Origin: Prosopocoilus inquinatus
Lineage: Eukaryota > Arthropoda > Insecta > Coleoptera > Lucanidae
Reading direction: 5' to 3'
Length of the DNA: 64,000 bases
Assembly (NCBI GenBank): GCA_036172665.1
Contig: CM069876.1
Coordinates: forward strand, 36,673,001 to 36,737,000
Part shown: piece after piece, positions 22,473 to 32,881 of the stretch
Position numbering within the stretch: the first letter of the stretch is position 1
Layout: the number at the start of each line of letters is the position of its first letter
The notes under the pieces: model-generated
The model's database searches: none
Told to the model about the DNA's origin: nothing
The model's input: the letters and a program-made list of their open reading frames with translations, nothing else
Program-made: the position numbers and the translations under genes

Positions 22473-22704
22473 GTTACAAGTTATAACTAAACAGCGGACC
22501 GACAATGTCCTCCGTCGCTTGTGATTACGAAACTCTCGTTTAGTTTCGGTGTACATATGACTTCTGTATGAAAGTCATGTGCAGTGCAAAGCTAAGCGAT
22601 CATTCTACGTCAACTCAATGCGATCAGTGATTACAAGAGTTGATTATGATTCATAATAAGCGATTGAAAACGTTGTCTGTCCGCAGTTTAGTTATAAGTA
22701 ACGC
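22473..22704. mobile_element. ~232 bp foldback element
   Basis: AAGTTATAACTAAACAGCGG (left) is complementary to CCGCAGTTTAGTTATAAGTA (right) with few mismatches, and the arms continue through GACMGACAAYGT. Non-coding. Confidence 0.7.
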
Positions 22705-23951
22705 CTAATAGTGCTTAGCTTTACAGACCTACACCTAAATAAACAACTGATATAAAACTTTTAACTTTGATGGAACTCAAAACAGGCATTCAATTAATTT
22801 CTGAATAATGAGAGAATACATACACTGTGTCCACGGATTGGGTTCACAACAGGATAAATTTTTTTATTTTTGAGTTTTCGAAAAAAGTGATTCTTTATAA
22901 AAGTACTCACTTCAGAAATGCATAAAATAATAGACTAAATACAAACACGCAGCTTGATTCTTCGGCATCTGTATCTGGTGAAATATTTATTGTAACATTT
23001 CAGTGATTATTTAAGCTAAACTTTTTTTTTGCGAAAGCCGATTGGCAATACTGTTTGGTCATATTCACGCTGCTGTCGGTTTGACAGCAAGAGAAAGGAA
23101 TAATCGTCACTTTTAATTCCAGAAGAAATCTAAATCAATCCACATCTTGCCAGGGGGGTGGTTCAACGAGTAGAGTTTATTGATGAGTTGGAGTCAGGGT
23201 TGCCAGATTTTTTGCAGGCAATGTCGCCAACTTGTTCAAAAAATATAGCCAGCCAAAAGGCGCCATTTTTTTTCTATTAAAGTCAAAGACAGAAAAACAA
23301 GAAATCTCCGATTTGGGATATGAAAAATCAGAACAAATAAAAAAAATGAAACCTGCAAGAAATAGAAACAAAAGAGAAGTGAAAACAACAGCAACAAAAT
23401 ACAAGGCATGAAGTGAATAAAGAAACGAACAAAGAAAGATCGACAACATCAAACTCAATGAAAAATAACAATTTTCCGAGTGAATTAAAAAATTCCCAGA
23501 AAATTAAAGCAAACTGTAAGAAAGTCAGTAATACCCTTAAAAAGAACAAAAAAAAACAAACGAAATACACCCCGCAAAACAAAAGAAAATCAAGCAAACT
23601 ACGCCCTGCAAAACAAAATAAAATCAAGCACACTACACCCTGCAAACAAAAGAAAATCACAACTGAGACTCAATACAAATGAATAACGATGAACTACAAA
23701 CAGGCGTCAATAAAATACGAAAAATCAATTTTATAAGAAAGGCAAAAGAAAAATACATAGTACGAAAGCGTAAAGAAAGGAAAAAAAAACAAAAGAAGAT
23801 TCGGAGACTAAGATGAACAAAAATCAAATTACTTTCGTGACGAAAAATTAAAAAATAGAGACTAATAGTAAACAAAAGATAATTTTACAAAAACGTTAAT
23901 GAACAAAATGTGAAAAATCAATTTGAAATAAATAAAATAAGATGTAAATAA

Positions 23952-23994
<43 letters not shown>

Positions 23995-24584
23995 GTACGA
24001 GAGCAATAAAATGAATTTAAAAAAACAGAAGTGCCAGGACACTATGATGAGAAAAAATGAAAGTTTTTGCAAAACAAAACAAACTTGCAGGAAACAAAAG
24101 AGAACTGTAAAAAGGAGTCAATAAAACGTGAAAATCAATTCGATTAAAAGAAGAAAAATGCGAAATAACGAAATAAAAAAAACAAACAAAATAATGAATA
24201 GAAAGAAAATTACTCAAATGAAAAACAGCGATTCTCCCGCCGAAAAGTAATACAGTCAAGAAACCAAGAGGAAACAAAACGACAAACTGAAACAAACGAA
24301 CCCTGAATGAAATGCAAAACATGCAATTCCTAAAAACAAAAACAAAAAAGGAAGAAAAAATATTAAATGAAGAAAAAACAAAACAAACGATGCTCGACTT
24401 ATCCTCGTCATATAATACCTATAAATTAAATGAGCGTAGTGGCATGGACAGTCATTCTTGATCACACTTTATATTTTTTTATATATTTAACATATTTTAA
24501 ACATCCAATTCCTTAAAACAAAAACAAAAAAAAAGAAAAAAATATGAAATGAACAAAAAACAAAACAAACGATGCTCTACTTAT
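22705..24584. repeat. purine-rich degenerate repeats and an AAAT microsatellite
   Basis: From about 23200 the sequence is A-rich on the plus strand and is largely the reverse-complement style of the 20 kb region (TTTTCGGCGGGAGAATCGCT in complement near 24240). A pure (AAAT)n run lies at 23948-23993. GAGCGTAGTGGCATGGACAG occurs at 24431 and, nearly identical, at 24612, a ~180 bp tandem duplication. Open frames here are low-complexity. 22705-23190 is unremarkable. Confidence 0.6.
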
Positions 24585-25527
24585 TCTCCTCATACAATAC
24601 CTATAAATTAAATGAGCGTAGTGGCATGAACAGTCATTCTTGATCACACTCTATTTTTTTATATATTTATTTTATTATTATTTGTCGGTACCGACTACCA
24701 AATAAATTTTTGAACACCAAATATGACTAAAATGTAGCGTAAATGGCGGAAGTACGCCAAATATGGCAACTCTGGTCGAGACAACATTGTCAACATTCCA
24801 TTGGCGAAATTTCGCCCAATCTGGCAACTCTGGTCGGGATTACACTCTCTACAAGCGTCTAAAGTGGCGCGCTCTGTACGAAGTTAATGTTCTTGTTTGT
24901 AACATATGGACTGCATTTTTAATGAATGAAAAAAAAAATTCAAAATCACTTCTAAACAAAAGCAAATCGAACCTATGTTGATAGGCCGTTTCTCTTTTTC
25001 ATAAAATTATCTCAGCTGTCAATTTATTGTCTAAGCTAGTAAAGAGTCTAACGAATCATCATAACGTATAAAGTTCTACAGAGTCTAACTAATCATCCTG
25101 TATAATGTTATACAGATTCTAATGAATTATTATTGTTATACAGCATGATTCTTTCGACTCTTTACAAACTTTGGTAACTGAAAGTAGGTATAATTTTATG
25201 AATAAAAAAGATGGCCTCTTAACAGTGATTTCGAATTTTTTCATTGACTTAAAATGTAGCATATTATACAGGGTGCTTGCGAAATAAATGCAAAAATTTT
25301 AACCGACAGCACAAACAACTCGAAAAAAATACAAAAAAATCGTATAACAAAAAGAAAATTCCTTTATCCGTTCCTTAGTCCGCGCTCATGAAATAACAAG
25401 AAAAAAGAACTTACGGAACTTGCTTCTCTGATCGTAGACAGTAAATATCGCGGGAATGACTAATACGCAAGACACACTCACCGAATATCATCTGTGTGGG
25501 GGATCACATTCAAACAATTGTTCACTA

Positions 25528-25779
25528 TTAGACGTTTAGAAATGTTTGTAACAATTGTTCGACGTGGCGTTCATCATTAGCGACACACAAACGAGCTCGG
25601 CGAAAAAGTGATTCTTGTCTTCGTGTGCACGTCGGGACTGGCGTAAATACTGTCGACGGCATTATGAAAACACTCCTCTGAAGTGCTTTTCTCTCGCCGT
25701 TCGTGAATTGCGGCATTTTAATAAGTAATAATATTACAAGTAGATAGTAATCATATTTAGCTTTAAATCGTTCAATCAC
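25528..25779 (-). pseudogene. deleted mariner-like transposase (N- and C-terminal pieces fused)
   Basis: The frame reads MPQFTNGERKALQRS, resembling the start of the helix-turn-helix (DUF4817-like) region of insect mariner-type transposases, and then almost at once RRARLCVANDERHVEQLL, resembling their extreme C terminus. The catalytic domain between them is missing. It looks like an internal-deletion derivative. It sits just inside the TACAGGGTG-type inverted border at 25262-25312. Identity is inferred from the two short motifs only. Confidence 0.5.
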
Positions 25780-26982
25780 TTTTCACAAACTAAACTGCTG
25801 ATCCCAAAGAATACGGAGCAATAAATTGTGTCATTATCTAAAAAAATGAAGCAAATTATTTTCTTCAGCTGTAATGACTTATTGCAACGTTAAAAGCAAC
25901 GCTTTTATTCACCTCTCCACTTCGGCAAAGGTCACTGCTCGTTTGAACTTCTGTTTTTTATTCCAATAAAATTTCCTTTTCTTGACTTACTTCAAAGACA
26001 TAGACGTACGATTACTTCTTGCCCGATTTTCAACTGCGATTTTCTCGAAATGCGTAATAAAACTTTTGTTTAGGATATGTAAGTTCAATTGTTCCTTCCC
26101 AGTTATGGTGATGTATTGCAGGTTTAAGTTTCTGCACTTCTTTCACAAACACCCGGTACATGTGTACACGCTGAATGTTACGGTTTAAATTAGCTTTTTT
26201 TTAATTTTTGATCCACTAATAACATTCATACATACATACATAGATAAAATTAGTTAGCCGGAGGATGACTTCTCTGATTCCGCGCGACATAAATTCAGGC
26301 GAGTTCCACATTTTCCGGACGTTTATCGTCGTGTACTCGGACCGCAGAGGCAATTAAAACGCAAAAATAAAATCGATCCGGACGTGCTCCGGCTTTGTGC
26401 ACCGGACGTCATCAATTACAATCATTCGCAGACGTATTTAATTGCGTCCCTCTTTAACCGGTCGGTGGTAGTAGAATTCCGGGATGGTAAAAAGTGCACA
26501 TCAACTCGTTTGTCGGACACGTGCAACGAGCAAACGCGAATTTTAATTTCGAAATTTGCAGTGTTTTTTTTTTTTAAACAGGGTTCGCTTTTGTATTCAT
26601 GCAAAAAAAAAAACAGTTTGGGGTACAAAATACAGGGTGTAACAAAAATACAAACCGCTACTTTAGGGACGTATTCTACAGATCCAAATTAAAGAGAAAA
26701 GTTCATATAAACATGTATACAGGATGTTCACGGGAAGCTGCAACAACAATTAACTCTTTTATTTGAACTTTTACGAAGTAACTTATATTGGAAAAGCTTA
26801 AGGACCTGTCCTGCCCAATTTTATAGTAATATTAGAAAAGCAAATGACTGTCAGTTTATTGAGATTTTCAATTGTTCTTAAATTTTTTTAATAAAACATA
26901 ATTTTTATATCATCGCATTGCGTTCAGAATGTCATATTATCTAAAATAGTAAAGGAGATTGTGGTTTAAGAGATAACTGAAA
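25780..26982. other. inner part of the large foldback
   Basis: AT-rich with a GC-richer patch at 26270-26540 (CCGGACGTGCTCCGGC). ATACAGGGTGTAACAAAAAT near 26632 and ATACAGGATGTTCACGGGAA near 26715 are further Tc1/mariner-like tips. A short CATA microsatellite is near 26229. No gene. Confidence 0.4.
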
Positions 26983-27012
26983 TTAACTTCCGCCCACAAT
27001 AATTTTTATATC

Positions 27013-27055
27013 CGTAGATACGTATTTCGGCATATAAACTGCCATCTTCAGTACG
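27013..27055 (-). ncRNA. hammerhead ribozyme, family 2 (minus strand)
   Basis: Minus strand: stem I CGTA (27055-27052), core CTGAAGA (27051-27045), an extra T (27044), stem II GGCA/TGCC (27043-27040 with 27032-27029), core GAA (27028-27026), stem III ATA-CG-TAT (27025-27018), C17 at 27017, then TACG (27016-27013) closing stem I. The single unpaired T between core and stem II is also in the 44 kb copy, while the loop of stem II differs, so the stem is conserved and the loop is not. Predicted cleavage is between 27017 and 27016. Confidence 0.75.
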
Positions 27056-27438
27056 CTACCAACCTAAAAGCACTAAAAAAATGTCTAAAAACAACCTAAT
27101 CACACTGACAAAATCATAAAAATGTTAAACCTAACAACAATCTAATCATCCTAAAAGATATAAATGTCTAAATGTAAGTAAACATAAATTAATATGTAAA
27201 AATCTAAAATAAACTATATATGTTATGTATAAATTGGGAAAAAAAATTATGTGAACACCTAAAATTAACTCTTATAAATAAGAGCTAACCAAACACGGAA
27301 ATGCGGAAATAAATAGTCCAAAGACCCGAAAAAACTTCTTATTCTAACGAATAAATAAGTATATAATTCCCTGTTATTTGATACCTAAAAACCTAAAAAT
27401 CCTGAAAAATAAAACAAAATATATATATTAGGTACAAA

Positions 27439-27475
27439 CAACCTACAGATGAGAGTCGCTCTCATCTGTAGGTTG
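27439..27475. repeat. perfect 17 bp hairpin
   Basis: CAACCTACAGATGAGAG, loop TCG, then the exact complement. It lies between the ribozyme copy and the right foldback arm. It is not followed by a T-run specific enough to call a terminator; probably a repeat tip. Confidence 0.85.
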
Positions 27476-28462
27476 ATTTTCTTTTGTACTTTTATCGTGT
27501 TTGTGCTGTCGGCGTACTGTGGTTAAAATTTTTGCACTTATTTTGTAAGTACCCTGTATAATATGCTACATTTTAAGTCAATGATAAAATTCGAAATCGC
27601 TGTTAAGAGGCCATTTTTTTTTCAGAAATTATACCTGCTTTCAGTTACCAAAGTTTGTAAAGAGTCGAAAGAATTATGCTATATAACAATAATAATTCAT
27701 TAGACTATGTATAACATTATACAGGGTGATTAGTTAGACTGTGCAGAACTTCATACAGGATGATTCGTTAGACTCCTTTCTAGCTTTGGCAGTAAATTGA
27801 GAGTAGATATAATTTTATGAAAAAAGAAACGGCCTATCAACATAGGTTCTGTTTGCTTTTGTTTAGAAGTGATTCTGAATTTTTTTTAGTCATTAAAAAT
27901 GCACACCGTATGTTACAAGCAAAAACATTAGCTTCGTACATATCGCGCCACTTTAGACGCTTGTCACTTTCTTTTTTTAGTGGAATTGGAATGCAGACAG
28001 TGTAATCCCGACCAGGGTTGTCAGATTGGGCGAAATTCCGCCATTGGAATGTTGACAATGTTATCTCAACCAGAGTTGCCAGATTTGGCGAACTTTCGCC
28101 ATTTAGGCTACATTTTAGTATCATATTTGGTATTCACAAATTTATTTGGCACTCAGTACCGACAAATAATAAAAAAATAAATATATAAAAAATATAGAGT
28201 GTGATCAAGAATAACTGTCCATGCCACTACGCTCATTTAATTTATAGGTATTATATGAGGAGAATAAATCGAGCATCGCTTGTTTTGTTTTTTGTTCATT
28301 TCATATTTTTTCTTTCTTTTTTGTTTTGTTATAAGGAAATGGATGTTTTGCATTTCGTTCACGGTTTGTATCTTTTATTTTGTCCTTTTGTTTCCTGCTA
28401 GTTTCTTGACTTTATTAGTTTTCGGCCGGAAAATCGCTGTTTTTTCATTTGAGTATTTTTTT

Positions 28463-28510
28463 CCGAAATACGTATCTACGGATATAAAAATTATTGTGGG
28501 CGGAGGTTAA
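28463..28510 (+). ncRNA. half hammerhead (3' part only)
   Basis: CCGAAATACGTATCTACGGA matches the 3' half of the family 2 ribozyme (GAA, stem III, C17 and the 3' strand of stem I). The CTGANGA half is replaced by unrelated T-rich sequence, so it cannot fold alone. It is followed by the family end ATTATTGTGGGCGGAGGTTA. Confidence 0.7.
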
Positions 28511-28855
28511 TTTCAATTATATCATATTATGTCTTTAAAATATTTTCTTCCAAAGCCTACTCGTTCTTTATTAGTAAATAAATCTTGGTGTTTAAGAAAG
28601 ATGTCTACAATAGCTAACTTTTTTATTTGACATATCACGGGGTAATTTAAATTAGGAAACTATTTGTTAGTAAACAGTATTTGTAACTAAATTCCATTTA
28701 ACTATTACAGGTATAAAAACGGTTAAAAAAATTATATTAAATATATGTGCTGGTAGCGAGAAAAATAATATATAAAACATGGGGACGAAGATTTTTATAG
28801 CCTTACTTCATTATCTTGTACAATGCAAAAAATATCTTTGTACCTTTGGTATATA

Positions 28856-29303
28856 CTGTCGCCGCCAAAAAAGTGGACACTTTTTGACGTAAATTTAATA
28901 ATGCTAAGAATTTTTCTGGTTGGCTGTAATTATGAAGTGACACTTACGGATGACAGTCAATAATTAATAAATTTCAGTCATTATAAAATTGGAAAATGAA
29001 TTTATCTTTCAAAAAAAGCTAATTTGTTTATTATTCGTAGATGACAATTTATAATTACAGCCGCCCAGCAAAAGTTTTACGGTGGGTTTCACAAAAAAAT
29101 TGTTAATCGGCGATTAATTTAATTCTCTGATTAAGGAACGTCATTCGACGAAGTTAACAATAGATTTGAAACAACCAATTATTTCACCCAACCAATCACA
29201 GGCTGTTAAATTAATCAATGATTAAATAATTCTTGTGAAACTGGGGGCTAATATCCTTAAATTTACGTCTAGATAAGTGTCCATGGTTTTTTGGCGGCGA
29301 CAG
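28856..29303. mobile_element. 448 bp mariner-type MITE
   Basis: Ends CTGTCGCCGCCAAAAAAGTG and its inverted copy, with TA flanks at 28854-28855 and 29304-29305. The inverted repeats continue ~40 bp through GACGTAAATTTAA. A second MITE is nested at 29083-29246. Confidence 0.85.
29083..29246. mobile_element. MITE with GTTTCAC ends, nested
   Basis: GTGGGTTTCACAAAAAAATT and the complement of AATTCTTGTGAAACTGGGGG are the ends; sub-terminal GATTAATTTAAT/ATTAAATTAATC repeats follow. A second copy is at 46740-46877. Confidence 0.75.
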
Positions 29304-29627
29304 TAATCACTATTTAGACGATTGAAACATTTAAGTTGTTAAAAAATTCAAAATAATGACTTAATAATTCTGACAGATGTCATCAGTGGCAAAAATGCAG
29401 TGGCAGATTTTCACTAAACCGTTTTGAGAACTGCTGGCATAGCTAAAAGTGGAACGCGGCCGCCTCTTCAATTACGACCTGTAGCCGAAGTTGGCCGGGT
29501 CAATGCCTTACTGAATCTTGAGCAGGAACGACGTAAATCAGCACTGCTGCCTCTCATCTGGTCGGTCAAAATGTGTACAATTTAAATTAACTTCACTGCA
29601 AGTAATTACAAGTTTAAGGTATATTAT

Positions 29628-29739
29628 ATTATAAACGTAAAATAAATTTACTTTACAGTTTAATGCCTTAGTAACCATTGCTTTTACAATTGTTACTAAG
29701 GCATTAAACTGTACAGTAAATTTATTTTACGTTTATAAT
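29628..29739. mobile_element. 112 bp snap-back hairpin
   Basis: ATTATAAACGTAAAATAAAT and the following CTTTACAGTTTAATGCCTTA are mirrored in complement to 29739 with only a few mismatches, leaving a ~15 bp loop. A pre-miRNA-like fold is possible, but the arms are too AT-rich and too perfect to prefer that. Confidence 0.8.
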
Positions 29740-30028
29740 TAGCAGTAAAATGGAGTTTGAATTTGTTAAGAAATAAATCACCTTTGTAATGTACGTGTTA
29801 TATTAAAGACGTACAAACATATGACATTTCTTTATTAATTGATTTCACGAATATTATGTAGGAGTATTTGTTATTCATTTGCAGTTACTACATAAATATG
29901 TTATAAATAATTTTTCTATATTGACTAAGTAACACTCTACAAAGATGATAATAAAAATTACCAGAATGTGTGCACTTGTATTTGAAATTGAGGTGTGTTC
30001 AAAGACACAGCTACTGTGGTAAGATATA

Positions 30029-30584
30029 TAGGGTGTTGCGTTTTGTAACGCAACATAGGAAATCCCATGTTAATTCAAATGTACTCGAATATTGGCTTTC
30101 CTAATTATTTTACAGCAAAATTCCATTCAGGTTTTTTAAAGTACTCTTCAAGCTGAATCTGTCTGTGAAGTTTGTGAAGTTAGAGAATTTTTCATTCGCT
30201 CAGTTTCCAGATATTTACAAAAGATCAGTAACGAAGTTCAACTTATACCAAACTATCAGCACGGCCTTGATCGATAAATGTTAAAATAAATTACTTGAAA
30301 AGGTTTTTCTATCAATCTTTTCCAAAAACGAACTAGATTGATTAATTATCTGTTCAGTTTTCACTATTATTGATGAAGGCCGAGCTGATAGTTTGGTATT
30401 GGTTTGGAAATTTTGAAATATTTTAAAACTCAGTGAATAAAAAATTCTTAAACTTCACAGACAGATTCATCCTGAAGAGTACTTTAATGGAATTTTGCTG
30501 TAAAATAATTAGGGAAGCCAGTATTCGAGCATCTTTCAATTAACATGGCATTTCCTATGTTGCTTTCCAAAATGCAGCACCCTG
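30029..30584. mobile_element. 556 bp Tc1/mariner-like MITE
   Basis: The left end TAGGGTGTTGCGTTTTGTAA and right end (complement CAGGGTGCTGCATTTTGGAA) are inverted repeats that continue through GCAACATAGGAAAT and much of both halves. TA dinucleotides flank it (30027-30028 and 30585-30586). Non-coding. Confidence 0.8.
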
Positions 30585-30586
30585 TA

Positions 30587-31486
30587 TACAATTTTGAAGA
30601 AGCATATTGTAATACCTTATATTCTTGTCCGACGAAAATTTATAAGCAATTTTTAGTAGGGATAACTTTAAGATCCTTACACTTTCTCATTTCTATGCGA
30701 TTGACACCCTCTTCAAGAAAACGATGCCAAAACGTTGAGGTTTTTAAGGTTGTCCGTGCAAACTTAAGAAATCACTATACAAATTTTCATCAGAAAATAA
30801 TCTAGCGTAATTGCAGTAGGCCTGTTTGGTAAAAATTATATGAAACCACACGTAGGTGTCATTTTACCTGTATGTAAAATTCTCACTTAATTGTGTCGAA
30901 ATTAAAAATTAATCTGTGTAAAAATACGCACTTAACCTATGTGTGTTAAAATTCACACTAAATGGGGCCTTTTCTACATATATAGATAGGAACCGTTAAA
31001 TTTAAAGGGCTGTTAAATTTTGTTGCTACGTTAACAACCAATAATAGAACTGTATTTTAAATTTTAAAGGACCTCTAAGTTTTAACAACCCGTTAAAAGT
31101 TACAGAATACGCCCCAATCTGTGTTAAAATTCACATTTACTCGGCGTTAAAATTCACCGGCGTCTGTGTCGGCGTCCCGTGTTAATTTTGACACAAATAT
31201 CGATGTGGACCGCAACTAACACCGCGATTGTGTAAATTTTGAACCGGGTTTTCAACAGGGTGAGGGTATTTTCTATAATATTGGACAGTCTTTTGTAAAA
31301 CACTGAGAGATATGTGTATCTATGATTTTTTCACGATTTTCGGTGTTCAAAATTTCCCATTTTTCTTGCAAAGTTGTATACAGGCTGTCCGTTTTTCGAG
31401 TGCCACTATGGGTATCTCGTTTATCTTAAGAGATACAAAGTTGGTTAAATTAGGACAAAGTTGCGCATTTTCGCGCTGAATACACT
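30587..31486. other. non-coding DNA with a small MITE
   Basis: Holds a MITE at about 30965-31117 (GGGGCCTTTTCTAC left, complement of ACAGAATACGCCCC right). The rest contains repeated AAAATTCACAC-type words and no gene. The open frame at 30545-30805 overlaps the previous MITE and has no domain. Confidence 0.5.
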
Positions 31487-32881
31487 AGCCTGCGAAAAAA
31501 ATATTTTTTTTTTTGCGTATGAGATAAGACTAGGTGTTCTTCAATGATTTCGTCATTACAAAAAAGAATCTGTTATTAGTTTTTTTCTATCACGTCAGGA
31601 TATCAAAAAAATTAAATAAATTATGTATAGGGTTTTTGTTTGTGTTTTGAACGGCACCTACACATTTTGTTATTAGACATATAAAAAAAATGGTAATTGC
31701 AAAAGTTTTAGGGATTTACCTGAACCCCCAGGATTTACTAAAAAAAAAACACAAATGGCGATCGGAATCCTACCAAATAATGAGAACCAGCTCTGCTATT
31801 TTAGATTTAACGCACAGTATATTTTCTCGAATTAACAGAAATCCCTTTTCCTAATTTCAAAAATATATATAGTCGGATCTCTATAACTCGCACCTCCACT
31901 AATTCAAATTTTGTATAAGTCGAAACTTGCTGATGGTCCCTGCACATTGTGTATAACTATTTTTTGAACTTAAAATCTCTATTACTCGTAATTTTTCGGT
32001 AACCTGAATATTGAGTTACGGAGGTTCGACTGTAGTTTGTTTATATTTTAAGTTTTAATTTAAAAATTGATTTACTTTGATTAATAATGTCATGTATGAA
32101 AAGTGTTAACTACAAAATTAAAAGACTGCTCATCTGGGTCATTTTATAAGACAAAACGCTGACAGCTAAGACAATGTTATATAACATAAATTTGTAAAAA
32201 CATTTCAAAACAAAAATAAATTTCAAATATCGCAAAAAAGACCAAACAAACAAACTATATACTTTTCGAATTATAAAAACAATCTTTCTTAATTCGTAAA
32301 AATATACTGTTCCATTTAAAATAACAAAATTGGTACTAATTTCTTGGGTTCCGACGACTGTTTATTTCTTTTAAGTAAATTCTGGCTGTTTAGGTATAAG
32401 CGAAAACTGTACAGCTGCTGTGACCCCGTTAGTACCACTTTTTTTTTTAATACAATATTTCAAAGTACAGGTTTTTTTTTTATATTTTGCACCCTACCTA
32501 GAGGGTTTATCTTAGAAGCTACAGGAAAATTTTAAATACAAAAGTTGTAGGGTTTTATGCCTATTATCTTTTAGAGTTAACAGAAGAATCAAGAGCGCAT
32601 CGGAAATTGGAGAAAAGAATTAAATTTTTGTTTTTTTTTTTTAATGGAATATCCTATATATTGCTTGCTAAGATGAAAGACCATATTTTTCTGATTTCAT
32701 AAATATATAATGAGTTGATATTTGAGGTTAGAATATCAGTGAATTAATGTTTAAAATATTAAGGCGACCTGGAATTTTGTTTTATATTATTAATTCATTG
32801 TACAGTTTCCAGCAGTCGAATTTTTGTTATTTTTTGCTAACTATAACAGCCATTTAGAACTTTTTTAAGCACCTTTCCACG

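Larger units (their letters stand above)
24585..28262. mobile_element. 3.7 kb foldback with ~750 bp arms
   Basis: The left arm 24585-25312 and right arm 27507-28262 are inverted copies with high identity, sharing AGTCTAACTAATCATCCTGT, TTCTTTCGACTCTTTACAAA, TTAACAGNGATTTCGAATTT and, at the inner end, TATACAGGGTNCTTGCGAAA. The inner 2.2 kb holds a mariner-like remnant (25528-25779) and a hammerhead-bearing repeat (26983 onward). Inner TACAGGGTG-type borders suggest a Tc1/mariner element at the core of an older inverted duplication. Open frames at 24763 and 27837 are matching shadows of the arms. Confidence 0.75.
26983..28518. mobile_element. ribozyme-family repeat with inverted ends
   Basis: Left end AAATTAACTTCCGCCCACAA with TATCCGTAGATACGTATTTC; right end (28463-28518) is its inverted copy. 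The left end carries a full hammerhead on the minus strand, the right end only the 3' half of one on the plus strand. The interval includes the right arm of the 24585-28262 foldback, so the two structures overlap and the order of events is uncertain. The compact relative is at 44239-44535. Confidence 0.6.

Noticed and set aside
23177..24465. Long hydrophobic reverse frames
   Set aside because: Same low-complexity repeat type as at 20 kb, read from the A-rich strand.
24763..28124. Paralogous small proteins at 24763-24981 plus and 27837-28124 minus
   Set aside because: They are mirror copies caused by the inverted arms of a foldback; no start context or domain.
29628..29739. microRNA precursor
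   Set aside because: The hairpin is nearly perfect and AT-rich over ~50 bp arms, more typical of a snap-back MITE.
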